The position numbers were made by a program, and so were the translations under genes. From positions 2,232,001 to 2,296,000 of the forward strand of contig NZ_JADOUF010000001.1 of NCBI RefSeq assembly GCF_015751905.1: DNA of 64,000 nt, read 5' to 3'. Below, piece by piece: positions 8,992 through 18,550 of this stretch. Source of the stretch: Longispora fulva. GTDB taxonomy: Bacteria > Actinomycetota > Actinomycetes > Mycobacteriales > Micromonosporaceae. Each line of letters starts with the position of its first letter. Position 1 is the first letter of the stretch. Under the pieces are notes generated by a model. It was not told where the DNA came from, made no database searches, and saw nothing but the letters and a program-made list of their open reading frames with translations.

Positions 8992-10332
8992 ATGCGCCAC
9001 CAGCACTCCCGCCGCGACTTCGCGGCCAGATCGGGGGCCGTCACGGCCGCGGCCGCCACCGCAGCCGTCGTGTTCGCCCTCACCGGATGCGGCACCAAGG
9101 TCGGCGACACGTCTCCGGTCTCGTCGAACGTGCCGCTGACCGTCTGGTCCAACTGGCCGCAAGGCACGCCCCAGGACGTGGTGTACCAGAAGATCGCCGC
9201 CGATTTCACCGCTGCCACCGGGATCAAGGTCAAGCTCACCGCGCCGAGCAAGGACAACACGGCGGCGCTGCTGAACGCCGCGGCCACCGGCGGCGACTCG
9301 CCGGACGTGTTCGTCACCGCCGCCGGTCCCCTCGCGCGCCTACGCGCCGGGGGCGCGCTGGCCGACCCGGCGCCGGCCCTGGCGCAGACCGTCCCGGGTA
9401 CCGGCAAGACGCTGGCCCAGCTGATCCCGCAGGTGTACCTGACGGCTTCCTCCGACAAGACCGGTGTCGGGATGGTGCCGGAGATCGTCGACGGCAACGG
9501 GGTGTGGTTCGATGCCGCGCGCACGCCCGAACTCGCCGCGAATCCGCCGGCCACGTTCGACCAGCTGCTGAGGGCCGCAGCCGGCTACAAGGCCGAGGGC
9601 AAGGTCGCGTTCGCCCAGGAGGGCGCGCAGAGCCGGTACAACATGTGGTGGTTCTTCATGCTGCAGCTGCGCCAGAACGGCGCCGGGTCGTTCGCCGGCC
9701 TGAGCCAGTCCGCCGCAGCCTGGGACTCGCCGGGCGTGCTGACCGCCGCCAAGCAGGTGGAGCAGTTGGCCAGGGGCGGCTACTTCCAGCCCGGCTTCGA
9801 GGGTTCGGTGTACCCGAACGCCCAGAACCAGTGGCGCTCCGGAAAGATGGTCATGGAGCTCAACGGCTCCTGGCTGGCCAGTGAGACCAAGCCGGTGGCG
9901 CCGGCCGGCTCCAAGCCGGAGGTGTTCGCGTTCCCGGCAGTCGCCGGCGCCGCGCACAACAGCCTGCAGTACCAGTCGACGATCGGCTACGCGATCGACG
10001 CGAAGAGCGCGCACCAGGATTGGGCGGCCAGGTACATCGCGTTCGCCATGCAGCCCAGGTACCAGGAGATGATGGCCACCCAGACGATCAACATCCCTGC
10101 CCTCAACGGTGTCCTGGCACCGCCGGAGCTGCGGGCGCTCCAGCAGATCGAGATGACGGCCACCGAGATCGCACAGAACTGGGACAACGCTCCGTCGGTG
10201 GCACCGAAATGGTGGACCGACGTGCTGCCCCCGCTGGACGACAAGCTGATCAAGGGACAGCTGACCGCCGAGCAGTTCGTCGCGGCGGCAAAGCAGGACA
10301 CCGCCGCCTACCTGGCCGGCGGCGTCAAGTAG
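8992..10332 (+). CDS. ABC sugar transporter, substrate-binding lipoprotein
   Basis: A 446-residue extracellular solute-binding protein of family 1. It has a basic N-terminus (SRRDF, possibly Tat-compatible), a hydrophobic stretch and a lipobox (ALTGC), so it should be lipid-anchored outside the membrane. The LTVWSNWP opening and the C-terminal helices are typical of maltose/oligosaccharide binding proteins. The ATG at 8992 has GAGG 7 nt upstream. It is the first gene of an operon with two permeases, LacI, a sulfatase and FGE, so the ligand is probably an oligosaccharide derived from a sulfated glycan (inference). A LacI-like operator lies 24 nt upstream. Confidence 0.93.
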   Translation: MRHQHSRRDFAARSGAVTAAAATAAVVFALTGCGTKVGDTSPVSSNVPLTVWSNWPQGTPQDVVYQKIAADFTAATGIKVKLTAPSKDNTAALLNAAATGGDSPDVFVTAAGPLARLRAGGALADPAPALAQTVPGTGKTLAQLIPQVYLTASSDKTGVGMVPEIVDGNGVWFDAARTPELAANPPATFDQLLRAAAGYKAEGKVAFAQEGAQSRYNMWWFFMLQLRQNGAGSFAGLSQSAAAWDSPGVLTAAKQVEQLARGGYFQPGFEGSVYPNAQNQWRSGKMVMELNGSWLASETKPVAPAGSKPEVFAFPAVAGAAHNSLQYQSTIGYAIDAKSAHQDWAARYIAFAMQPRYQEMMATQTINIPALNGVLAPPELRALQQIEMTATEIAQNWDNAPSVAPKWWTDVLPPLDDKLIKGQLTAEQFVAAAKQDTAAYLAGGVK

Positions 10333-11286
10333 ATGTCCGGCGCTGCTATCGCAACCAAGCGGCCCATGTGGCGCGCACGTCCCGCCCAGGAGGCTTCCGG
10401 GCTCCAGGCCACCCGGCGCAGGGCCTACCGTGGTTTCCTGGTGCCGGCCGTGTTCCTCTACACCCTGCTGTTCATCCTTCCCTCCATCGCCGGGCTCGTC
10501 GTGAGTTTCAGCCGGTGGGGTGGTCTGGGCACGGAGTTCCGGTGGGCCGGCCTGGCCAACTACCGGGCACTGTGGCGCGACCCGGTGTTCGGGCGCGCGT
10601 TCGGCAACACACTGTTCGCCGCGATCGTCGGCGGCGTCGTGGTGTTCGCCCTGGTGTTCCTCGCCCTGGTCGTGCTGCAGGACCTGCGCGGTCGCAAGTT
10701 CGTGCAGGCCGTGCTGTTCATGCCGCACGTCATCTCCACTGTCGCAATCGGCGCGTGCGTGGCGTTCCTGCTCGACAGCGACGGCGCGCTCAACCGGCTG
10801 ATGGGCATGACGGGGCTGCCGCAGCACACCGCCTGGCTCGGCGACGGCCTGATCTTCAAGGTGATCGTCGCGGTTCTGGTGTGGTCGGCCGGCGGCTACT
10901 TCATCGTCCTGATCATGGCCTCGGTGGACAACGTGCCGCCGGACCTGTATGAGGAGGCGCAGTTGGCCGGCTGCTCCAAGGTGCAGCGGTTCCGGCACGT
11001 CACGTTGCCGCTGGTCTGGGACGTCATCGCGGTGACAGCGGTCTTGTGGGTGATCAGCACGCTGAAGGCGTTCGAGATGGTGATCGCCATCGCCGGCCAG
11101 TCGCAGATCGCACCGATCTCGGCCCGGACCGTCGTGCTCCAGCAGTTCTACGCGATCACTCCCCCCGACGGCTCCGACGCGCAGTTCGGCTACGCCTCGG
11201 CGATGGGGGTCGTGATGGTGTTCGTGTCCTTCCTTCTGGTGTGGCTGACCCGCCGCGTGACCCGGCGTGAGCGGATGGAGTACTGA
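10333..11286 (+). CDS. ABC sugar transporter permease (MalF/UgpA type)
   Basis: A 317-residue integral membrane protein with about six hydrophobic helices and the cytoplasmic EAA loop (EEAQLAGCSKVQRFRHVTLP) that contacts the ATPase. The ATG follows the stop codon of the binding-protein gene directly, so translation is coupled. It works with the next permease. No ATPase gene is present in the locus. In actinomycetes a shared MsiK-type ATPase encoded elsewhere commonly serves such importers. Confidence 0.94.
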   Translation: MSGAAIATKRPMWRARPAQEASGLQATRRRAYRGFLVPAVFLYTLLFILPSIAGLVVSFSRWGGLGTEFRWAGLANYRALWRDPVFGRAFGNTLFAAIVGGVVVFALVFLALVVLQDLRGRKFVQAVLFMPHVISTVAIGACVAFLLDSDGALNRLMGMTGLPQHTAWLGDGLIFKVIVAVLVWSAGGYFIVLIMASVDNVPPDLYEEAQLAGCSKVQRFRHVTLPLVWDVIAVTAVLWVISTLKAFEMVIAIAGQSQIAPISARTVVLQQFYAITPPDGSDAQFGYASAMGVVMVFVSFLLVWLTRRVTRRERMEY

Positions 11287-11287
11287 G

Positions 11288-12181
11288 ATGACCGATGCGA
11301 CCGCGACGCCCCGTCGCCGATCCAGCCTGTGGGGTGACCACGCGGTGCCGGGCGTGGCCCGCGTCGTACTGTGGATCTGGGTCGCGGGCACCGTGCTGTT
11401 GGGCGGCTGGGCGCTGATGAACGCCTTCAAACCCTCCGGCGACATCCCGCTGCATCCGTTCACGCCCCCGACCGGCCTGTCGGTGGACAATTTCAGCCGG
11501 GCCTGGAACACCGGCTTCGGCAGTGCCGTGGTCAACAGCGTGGTGCTCGTACTGCTCGGTGAGACCCTACTGCTGCTGATCGGCGCTCCGGCCGGCTACG
11601 CGTTGTCCCGCCGTGCCAAGAACGGCGGCGGGCTGACCGGATACTTCGCCCTGGGCATGAGCATCCCACTGCAGACGATCGTCGTACCGCTGCTGGCCGT
11701 GGGGGTGTACAGCAGCCGGTTCCTGGTGGACTACGTCACCGGCTGGTGGGACGACCGCCTCACGCTGCTGATCTTCTATGTCGTCATCGGGCTGCCGTTC
11801 ACGGTGTTCGTCTCCTCGGCGTATTTCAGGACCCTGCCCTCGGCACTCGAGGAGGCCGCGGCGATCGACGGCGCCGGCCCGGTGCGGACCTTCTTCCAGG
11901 TGATGCTGCCGCTGGCCCGGCCCGGCCTGACCACTCTGTTCGTCATCGGCGTCATCAGCCTGTGGAACGAGACGTTCCTGGTGATGGTCCTCGTCCCGAC
12001 CGACCTGGCCCGCCAGACCCTGCCGGTGGCACTGCTCCGGCTGGAGATGAGCATGCAGTACGCCAGTGACTGGGGCGCCCTGTTCGCCGGCGTCGCATTC
12101 CTGGCGGTGCCCATGATCGCGCTTTACGCCTGGACCGGGCGGCGCATCGTCGAGGGAATGACCATGGGAGCCTTGAAGTGA
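11288..12181 (+). CDS. ABC sugar transporter permease (MalG/UgpE type)
   Basis: A 297-residue membrane protein with six predicted helices and an EAA loop (EEAAAIDGAGPVRTFFQVML). The ATG at 11288 starts 1 nt after the previous stop and has GGAG 7 nt upstream, so I prefer it to an in-frame ATG 21 nt further upstream. It forms the inner-membrane channel with the preceding permease. Confidence 0.94.
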   Translation: MTDATATPRRRSSLWGDHAVPGVARVVLWIWVAGTVLLGGWALMNAFKPSGDIPLHPFTPPTGLSVDNFSRAWNTGFGSAVVNSVVLVLLGETLLLLIGAPAGYALSRRAKNGGGLTGYFALGMSIPLQTIVVPLLAVGVYSSRFLVDYVTGWWDDRLTLLIFYVVIGLPFTVFVSSAYFRTLPSALEEAAAIDGAGPVRTFFQVMLPLARPGLTTLFVIGVISLWNETFLVMVLVPTDLARQTLPVALLRLEMSMQYASDWGALFAGVAFLAVPMIALYAWTGRRIVEGMTMGALK

Positions 12182-12210
12182 CGGTGCGTGAAGCGAACGG
12201 GAGGACCGCC

Positions 12211-13230
12211 ATGGCACGGCCACAGGGTCGCAGGGCCACCATCAAGGACGTCGCCGAGCTCGCCGGCGTCTCGACGGCCACGGTCTCGATCGTGCTCAAC
12301 GGAGGCGAGGAGACCCGGGCCCGCGCCTCGGAGGAGACCCGGACCAAGGTCCTGGCCGCCGTCGAGGAACTCGGCTACGCCCCCAACCAGGCCGGCCGTG
12401 GCCTGCGGCGCGGCCGAACCGAGTCCGTCGCCCTGGCCGTCCCGTTCCCCGACGCGCCGTGGACGCTGGGCATCGCCCGCGACGTCGGCGTCTACGCCGA
12501 GGAGCGCGACTACACCACGGTCAGCCTGACCGGTGGCAACTGGCTGCGCTACCTGGGCCGCGGCACCGTCGACGGCGCGATCATCGACGCGAGCGGACAG
12601 GTCCGGTTCGATCCCGGATCCATCAGACCCCTTCTGAAACAGGGCATGGCGCTGGTCGTGCTGAGCAACACCGCCGTGCCGGACGGGTTCGACGTCGTGC
12701 GCACCAACGAGCGCCGGGCGTGCGCGGACGCCCTGCGTGCCCTGGTCGACCAGGGGCGGCGGCGCATCGCCTGCCTGCGCAACGCGCCGACCCCGGCCGG
12801 GCAGGACGTCCCCGAGCGGTTCGCCGCCTACCGGGCGGTCCTGGAGGAGAACGCCCTGCCGCTGGACATGACACTGATCCGCGACGTCCACGGCACGCGC
12901 GCGACCGCCTTCAGTCAGACGCTCGACCTGCTGGACGGCCCCGGCGAGCGGCCCGACGCGCTGTTCGCGCTGTCGGACCTGGCCGCGATCAGCGCCCTGT
13001 GGGCGTGCCACCGATTGCGGATCCGGGTGCCGGAGGACGTCGCCATCGTCGGTATCGGCAACTCCCCCGAAGGCGAGTACAGCGATCCCGCACTGAGCAC
13101 CGTCGGCCCCGAGAACCACGACTTCACCGACCTGGCACGCCTGCTGTTCGAGCGCATCGAGGCCTCGACCCCGCCGCCGGGCCGGATCCTGCAGCAGGAG
13201 TGGAAGTACATCGCCCGGGGAACCAGCTGA
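12211..13230 (+). CDS. LacI-family transcriptional repressor
   Basis: A 339-residue regulator. Its N-terminal helix-turn-helix and hinge read TIKDVAELAGVSTATVSIVL, followed by a periplasmic-binding-like effector domain. The ATG at 12211 has GGGAGG 6 nt upstream; a GTG at 12178 overlapping the permease stop is the alternative and would add 11 residues. Placed in the transporter operon, it most likely represses the importer and the divergent ricin-lectin gene through the two AAACGTTT-type sites at 8822-8831 and 8957-8968, and is released by a sugar ligand. The ligand is unknown. Confidence 0.93.
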   Translation: MARPQGRRATIKDVAELAGVSTATVSIVLNGGEETRARASEETRTKVLAAVEELGYAPNQAGRGLRRGRTESVALAVPFPDAPWTLGIARDVGVYAEERDYTTVSLTGGNWLRYLGRGTVDGAIIDASGQVRFDPGSIRPLLKQGMALVVLSNTAVPDGFDVVRTNERRACADALRALVDQGRRRIACLRNAPTPAGQDVPERFAAYRAVLEENALPLDMTLIRDVHGTRATAFSQTLDLLDGPGERPDALFALSDLAAISALWACHRLRIRVPEDVAIVGIGNSPEGEYSDPALSTVGPENHDFTDLARLLFERIEASTPPPGRILQQEWKYIARGTS

Positions 13231-13306
13231 CCCACACCGTGGCACACCGGGCGCCCATCGGGCACCCGGCCGCCCCACGTACGCCTGAGACGGAAAGTGA
13301 CTGATC

Positions 13307-14743
13307 GTGCCTGTCAATATCCTGCTCCTGTTCGCCGACCAGTGGCGTGGGGACTGTCTGTCCGCCGCCGGCCATCCAGTCGTGGAGACGCCGTATCTCG
13401 ACCGGCTCGCCTCGAGCGGGACCCGGTTCACCCGCGCCTACTCGTCCACGCCGAGTTGCGTTCCGGCCCGCGCCGCCCTGATGACCGGCCTGTCCGCCGC
13501 GTCCCACGGCCGCGTGGGCTACCGCGACGGCGTCCCATGGGACTACGAGACGACACTGGCCGGAGAGTTCACCCGGCACGGGTACCGGACCCACGCGGTC
13601 GGCAAGATGCACGTGTACCCGGAGCGCAACCTTCTCGGCTTCGAAACCGTCGAGCTGCACGACGGGTACCTGCACTTCGCCCGCCGCAACGCCGACGACC
13701 TCGCCGAGATCGACGACTACGTGACCTGGTTGCGCACCGCCTCCGGTCGGCCGGACGCCGACTACGCCGAGAACGGGCTGGATTGCAACAGCGTCGTGGC
13801 CCGGCCCTGGGACAAACCCGAATGGCAGCACCCGACGAACTGGACCGCCGCCCGCACCGTGGAGTTCCTGCGCACCCGCGACCGCGACCGGCCATTCTTC
13901 CTGTTCAGCTCCTTCCACCGGCCGCACCCGCCCTACGACCCGCCGGCCTGGGCATTCGAGCAGTACCTGACCCGCCCGATGCCGGCCCCACCCGTCGGCG
14001 ACTGGGCCGCCACGATGTGGCAGGCGACCGGCGACCCTCTGAATCCGACCTCGCCCTACCTGGAGTTGCCGGAGCATCGGCTGCGCCGGGCCCGCGCCGG
14101 CTACTACGGCAACATCAGCCACATCGACCAACAGGTGAACCGCATCCTGGACGCCCTGAACGAGCACGGGGCCGAGGACACGATCGTCCTGTTCTCCTCC
14201 GACCACGGCGAGATGATGGGCGACCACCACCTGTACCGCAAAGCCGTGCCCTACGAGGGTTCGGCCCGCGTCCCGTTCCTGCTGGCCGGGCCGGGCATCG
14301 CGCGCGGTGTGGTCCGCGACGACCTGGCCGAGCTGCGCGACGTCATGCCGACGCTGCTGGCCGCGGCGGGACTGCCGATTCCGGGATCGGTGGAGGGCGA
14401 GGCGCTCGTGGACGTCGAGCGTGCACCGCGCGCCCATCTGCACGGCGAGCACACCGACCATTACTGCGGACAGCACGGCTCGATCCAGTGGATCACCGAC
14501 GAGCGGCACAAGTACGTCTGGCGCAGCAGCGACGGTCTGGAGCAGTTGTTCGACCTGACCGCCGACCCCGGCGAGGTGCACGATCTGGCTGGCACCGAAC
14601 CGAGGACGGTGGAGAAGCTGCGCGCGATTCTCGTCGAGGAACTCAAGAACCGCCCACAGGGCCTGGTGCGCGACGGCCAGCTCGTGACGGGTGTCCAGGT
14701 CTCCCCGGTGCTCCCCCACGACGCAACGGCCCAGGGGTCCTGA
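13307..14743 (+). CDS. Type I sulfatase (Cys-type, formylglycine-dependent)
   Basis: A 478-residue arylsulfatase-family enzyme without a signal peptide, so it is probably cytoplasmic. The activation motif is CVPAR, with Cys51 as the residue converted to formylglycine. Metal-binding features include the N-terminal FADQWRGD and the later SSDHGEMMGDHH. GTG start at 13307. Its stop codon overlaps the start of the FGE gene (TGATG), giving a substrate/maturase pair. Within this operon it should remove sulfate from imported sugars. The sequence resembles choline-sulfatase/iduronate-sulfatase-like subfamilies in overall form, but the exact substrate cannot be told. Confidence 0.93.
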   Translation: MPVNILLLFADQWRGDCLSAAGHPVVETPYLDRLASSGTRFTRAYSSTPSCVPARAALMTGLSAASHGRVGYRDGVPWDYETTLAGEFTRHGYRTHAVGKMHVYPERNLLGFETVELHDGYLHFARRNADDLAEIDDYVTWLRTASGRPDADYAENGLDCNSVVARPWDKPEWQHPTNWTAARTVEFLRTRDRDRPFFLFSSFHRPHPPYDPPAWAFEQYLTRPMPAPPVGDWAATMWQATGDPLNPTSPYLELPEHRLRRARAGYYGNISHIDQQVNRILDALNEHGAEDTIVLFSSDHGEMMGDHHLYRKAVPYEGSARVPFLLAGPGIARGVVRDDLAELRDVMPTLLAAAGLPIPGSVEGEALVDVERAPRAHLHGEHTDHYCGQHGSIQWITDERHKYVWRSSDGLEQLFDLTADPGEVHDLAGTEPRTVEKLRAILVEELKNRPQGLVRDGQLVTGVQVSPVLPHDATAQGS

Positions 14744-15678
14744 TGCGCGAGCCCGTCGCCACCCAGGGAGGCGCGTGCTGCGCGGCGGCGCGCGCACCCA
14801 CGGACCAGCCGTTGCTCGGCCTGCGCGCTCCGGGGCCGCCGGACCGGCGGGGTTCGGCGTCATCCGGCAGAATGATCCGGATCGCCGGGGACACCTTTCT
14901 CATGGGCAACGACGACGACCAGGCCAATCCCGGCGACGGCGAAGGTCCGGTCCGGTCGGTCACCGTCGCGCCGTTCCGGATGGACGTCACCGCAGTCACC
15001 AACGCGAGGTTCGCGGCGTTCGTCAGGGCCACCGGCTACGTCACCGACGCCGAGCGCTACGGCTGGTCGTACGTCTTCTTCGCCTTCCTAACGGCCCACA
15101 TCGCCACAGCGGGCCCCGCCCCGGCCGCGACGCCCTGGTGGCGCGGCGTACAAGGCGCTTGTTGGCGCGCACCGGAAGGGCCGGGAAGCACCATCTCGGC
15201 ACGCCGGAACCACCCGGTCGTCCACGTCTCCTGGTTCGACGCCGCACTGTATGCCCAGTGGGCAGGCAAGCGGCTACCGACCGAAGCCGAGTGGGAGTAC
15301 GCGGCCCGCGGCGGTCTGGTGGGCGCGAGATATCCGTGGGGCGAGGACCTGCCGCCGGAAGGCCGCGGCCGCTGCAACATCTGGCGCGGGACGTTCCCGA
15401 CGTCGGGTTCCGGCGGCACAGTGCCAGCCGACGCCTTTCGACCGAACGGATACGGGCTCTACAACGTCGTCGGCAACGTCTGGGAGTGGTGCGCCGACTG
15501 GTGGACCACAGCACATGCCGCCGCAGAGAATCCAGACGGCGACGCCCGGGTCATGCGCGGCGGGTCGTATCTGTGCCATGACTCGTACTGCAACCGGTAC
15601 CGGGTGGCCGCGCGCACCCGCAATCCACCGGACTCCAGCAGCGGAAATCTCGGTTTTCGGTGCGCGGCTGACGTTTGA
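14743..15678 (+). CDS. Formylglycine-generating enzyme (sulfatase-modifying factor)
   Basis: A 311-residue SUMF1/FGE-family protein that oxidises the sulfatase active-site Cys to formylglycine. The fold signatures are present: IAGDTFLMG, PVVHVSWFDA, RLPTEAEWEYAARGG and VGNVWEWCADWW. The catalytic cysteine pair is in SYLCHDSYCNRYR (about Cys278 and Cys283), the arrangement of the aerobic copper-dependent enzyme. The start overlaps the sulfatase stop. The first 45 residues are poorly conserved, so a later start near residue 44 (MIRIAGDTF) is possible. Confidence 0.95.
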   Translation: MREPVATQGGACCAAARAPTDQPLLGLRAPGPPDRRGSASSGRMIRIAGDTFLMGNDDDQANPGDGEGPVRSVTVAPFRMDVTAVTNARFAAFVRATGYVTDAERYGWSYVFFAFLTAHIATAGPAPAATPWWRGVQGACWRAPEGPGSTISARRNHPVVHVSWFDAALYAQWAGKRLPTEAEWEYAARGGLVGARYPWGEDLPPEGRGRCNIWRGTFPTSGSGGTVPADAFRPNGYGLYNVVGNVWEWCADWWTTAHAAAENPDGDARVMRGGSYLCHDSYCNRYRVAARTRNPPDSSSGNLGFRCAADV

Positions 15679-15998
15679 GGCGCCGTGGTGTCAGTTCTCG
15701 CGGGGCCTGACGCGGTGCGAGGTCCCGCCTGGCGTTCTCCCGATCAGCCGCCAGGCGGTAGGCGCCACCCAGGAGGACGTTGTGACCGGCGGACTGGTCC
15801 ACCTCGGCGAGGTGGTCACAGCAGGTGCGCGGACCTGAGACCTCTCGTGCACGGGGCCGGACTCCGCCACCGGAGTAGCCATGTCGGCCGACGCCGGGCT
15901 GGAGACGTTCCTGCCGCTGACGGTCGACGTCCCGCGCGTCACCGACGGCGTGCACGTTCGCGACGGCCGCGTCCGTGCGGTGGTCAGCGCGCCGACTG
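15679..15998. other. 320-bp gap without a supported gene
   Basis: Lies between the convergent FGE and LysR genes. Short frames exist, but none has a recognisable domain or a ribosome-binding site. I see no clear hairpin either. Confidence 0.5.
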
Positions 15999-16916
15999 TT
16001 ACTGGTGGGTGGCGGCGAGGTAGATCCGGTTGGCGACCTCGCGGGCCGCTTGTGCGAAGGCGCGGATGCGGGGGGAGTTGTTGGCCCGCAGCCAGATGGG
16101 GGCCCAGTCGATCGGCCCGGCGTCGGAGAACGGGAGGTAGGCGACGTCGGGTCGGGTGTAGAAGCGGGTGACCTGCGCGCCGACGATCATCGCGCCGTTG
16201 CCGGCGCCGATCAGCTGTAGGGCTTCCTGGAAGGTCTCGAACGCGGGCCCGCCGGGGATGGCCCGGCCGGCGGGGGTGTGTTCGGGCCAGCGGTCAGACG
16301 GCCAGTCGCCGGGCAGGGCGCCGGCCAGCCGCAGGAGCCGGACGTCGGCGAGGTCCTCCATGGTCACGGCGGTGCGCCCGGCGAAGGGATGGTTCGCGGG
16401 GACGGCGAGCATCCGGGGTTCGGAGATGAGGACCGGGCCGATGACCAGGTCGGGGCCGGCGAGCGGGAGGCTGAGCACGGCGATGTCCACGTCACCGGCT
16501 CGGAGTGTCGCGACGGCGTTGATGACCTGCGCTTCGCGGACCTTGACCAGCCATGCGGGTTCGCGCTGGGCGAGCAGGTCGGCGGTCTGGTGGGCGACCT
16601 GACCGGCGGCGGCGCCGACGAAGCTGACCCGCAACGCGTCGCGGGTCTGGCGGACGCTGGCGATCGCGCGGTCGAGGCCGGCCTGGAGCTGCTCGTAGCC
16701 GGGCCGCAGGTCCTCGCGCAGTTGGTTGCCGAGCGGGGTGAGACGGACGCTGCGGTTGGTGCGGTCGAACAGCGGCGCGCCGATCTGGCGTTCCAGTTTC
16801 TGGATGGTCTGGCTGATCCGGCCGGTGGTGACGTGCAGGCGCTCGGCGGTACGGCCGAAGTGCAGTTCCTCCGCCAGGGTGAGGAACGCCTCCAGCTCCA
16901 GACGTTCGAGCACCAC
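15999..16916 (-). CDS. LysR-family transcriptional regulator
   Basis: A 305-residue LysR protein with an N-terminal winged helix (FLTLAEELHFGRTAERLHVT, then RISQTIQKLERQIGAPLFDR) and a two-lobed effector domain. AGGAGG precedes two consecutive GTG codons, so the start is 16916 or 16913. It is divergent from the DHFR-like reductase at 17061 with a 144-bp gap, the usual arrangement for a LysR regulator and its target. TGATC occurs three times in that gap. The effector is unknown. Confidence 0.93.
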   Translation of the reverse strand: MVLERLELEAFLTLAEELHFGRTAERLHVTTGRISQTIQKLERQIGAPLFDRTNRSVRLTPLGNQLREDLRPGYEQLQAGLDRAIASVRQTRDALRVSFVGAAAGQVAHQTADLLAQREPAWLVKVREAQVINAVATLRAGDVDIAVLSLPLAGPDLVIGPVLISEPRMLAVPANHPFAGRTAVTMEDLADVRLLRLAGALPGDWPSDRWPEHTPAGRAIPGGPAFETFQEALQLIGAGNGAMIVGAQVTRFYTRPDVAYLPFSDAGPIDWAPIWLRANNSPRIRAFAQAAREVANRIYLAATHQ

Positions 16917-17060
16917 GTGACCTCCTTGAAGTGTTGAGCCTGGTTAAACGCGGGTTCCAGTATCACTCGTTGTTTGGCTGATCGTGGCCGGGCAGGCTGA
17001 TCATGACGGCGCGGAAGCCTCCGTATTCAGCCGTTTGATCAGTATTCCGAGGAGCCGGCT

Positions 17061-17603
17061 GTGAGCAAGATCGTCGCCCTGCCCTTCGTGTCGCTCGACG
17101 GCGTGATGGACAGCCCCACCTGGACCGGCCCGTACTTCAACGCCGACCACGCCCGCTACGCCCACGGTCAGCTGTTCGCCGCCGATGCCCTGCTGCTGGG
17201 CCGGGTCACCTATGAGGGCATGGCCGCCGCGTGGCCGCGGATGGAGGAGTCCGAGGGCGGGTTCGCCGTCCGGATGAACACCATCCCCAAGCACGTGGTG
17301 TCGGCGACCCTGGCCGAGGCGGAGTGGAACGCCACCGTGCTCCGCGGCGACCTGGCCACCGAGGTCACCAAGCTCAAAGACCAGGGCGATCTTCTGGTGT
17401 ACGGCAGTGGCGACCTGGTCTGCTCCCTCATCGCGCTGGGCCTCATCGACGAACTCAAGCTCTGGGTCCACCCCGTCGTCGTCGGCCAGGGCAAGCGCCT
17501 GTTCGGCGACGGTGGCCCGGCCAGCTCGTGGACCCTCGCGGGCACCACGACCTTCAGCACCGGCGCCGTGGTCCTGGACCTGCGCCCCAACGGCCGGGAG
17601 TAG
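17061..17603 (+). CDS. Dihydrofolate reductase-like (RibD C-terminal) protein
   Basis: A 180-residue reductase-fold protein of the RibD_C/DHFR-like family: VALPFVSLDGVMDSP at the start, LLLGRVTYEGMAAAWP as the NADPH-binding helix region, and a late DELKLWVHPVVVGQGKRLF. GTG start. These stand-alone proteins are common in actinomycetes and rarely have a defined substrate. It is divergent from the LysR gene and followed by a paralogue at 17720. Confidence 0.9.
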   Translation: MSKIVALPFVSLDGVMDSPTWTGPYFNADHARYAHGQLFAADALLLGRVTYEGMAAAWPRMEESEGGFAVRMNTIPKHVVSATLAEAEWNATVLRGDLATEVTKLKDQGDLLVYGSGDLVCSLIALGLIDELKLWVHPVVVGQGKRLFGDGGPASSWTLAGTTTFSTGAVVLDLRPNGRE

Positions 17604-17719
17604 CTGATGGTCCGCCAGATCCGACTGCGGGCAACCACGGGACACGCGGGTCGCGGACGGGAACCACCCAACCCACGAACCAACCGCTCACCTTTCGCAC
17701 GAGACAAGAAGGCACCATC

Positions 17720-18361
17720 ATGAAACTGACCGTGACCACGTTCGTGTCCCTCGACGGCGTCCTGCAGGGCCCCGGCGGGCCCGAAGAGGACCGCACCGAC
17801 GGCTTCGACCTCGGCGGCTGGCTGATCCCCTACGCCGACCAGACCTTCGGCGGCATCGTCGTTGACTGGATCACCGACGCCGACGCGTTCCTCCTCGGCC
17901 GCCGCTCCTACCAGCTGCTGTCCTCACACTGGCCGAACGTCACCGACCCGAACGACCCGATCGCCACCAAACTCAACACCCTGCCCAAATACGTGCCGTC
18001 GAACACCTTGACATCGCTGGACTGGGCCAACTCGCACCTGCTCACCGGCGACCTCGTCGAGGAGGTCACCCAGCTCAAGGCCCAGCACGGCCGGGCGCTC
18101 CAGGTGCATGGCAGCGGCCAGCTCATCCAAGCCCTGCTCGCCGCCGGACTCGTCGACGAACTACGGCTGCTCACCTTCCCCGTCGTCCTCGGCAAGGGCC
18201 AGCGACTCTTCGAAAGCGGCACCACCCCGGCCGCATGGCGACTCACCGACATCACGTCCACCGACGCCGGCGTCATCGCCCACACCTACACCTACGCGGG
18301 CAAGCCAGCCCTCGGGACCATCGTCGTCACCGACGGCCAGGAGGAGCTCGTCATCGCGTAA
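17720..18361 (+). CDS. Second dihydrofolate reductase-like (RibD C-terminal) protein
   Basis: A 213-residue paralogue of the preceding gene: TTFVSLDGVLQGPGGPEED, FLLGRRSYQLLSSHWP, and a late VDELRLLTFPVVLGKGQRLF. The ATG at 17720 was chosen because homology begins there; the frame is open upstream but reads as non-coding. It is 116 bp downstream of its paralogue in the same direction and followed by a strong hairpin, so the two probably form one transcription unit. Substrate unknown. Confidence 0.9.
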   Translation: MKLTVTTFVSLDGVLQGPGGPEEDRTDGFDLGGWLIPYADQTFGGIVVDWITDADAFLLGRRSYQLLSSHWPNVTDPNDPIATKLNTLPKYVPSNTLTSLDWANSHLLTGDLVEEVTQLKAQHGRALQVHGSGQLIQALLAAGLVDELRLLTFPVVLGKGQRLFESGTTPAAWRLTDITSTDAGVIAHTYTYAGKPALGTIVVTDGQEELVIA

Positions 18362-18380
18362 AGCACCTCCAGATCGTGAG

Positions 18381-18414
18381 ATGGGTCGGGCGCCGGCGAG
18401 GACGCCCGGCCCAT
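18381..18414 (+). terminator. Intrinsic hairpin after the reductase pair
   Basis: A 12-bp stem with one G-U pair (18381-18392 with 18403-18414) and a 10-nt loop, 20 nt after the stop codon at 18361. Confidence 0.75.
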
Positions 18415-18550
18415 CGGCATACCGCGCGGAACGCCGCCTGACGGAACCACCACCTCGACAGGGCGGATTCCCGGCCGAGCGGATGGGACAGCCTGAACGT
18501 CGTCGATGGTTGTCTTGGGGGCATCGTTGCGGTGGCGTCCCGGGCGGGCG

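Noticed and set aside
15685-16023. Short frames between FGE and LysR as a possible gene or relic
   Set aside because: No ribosome-binding site, domain or convincing homology in any frame.
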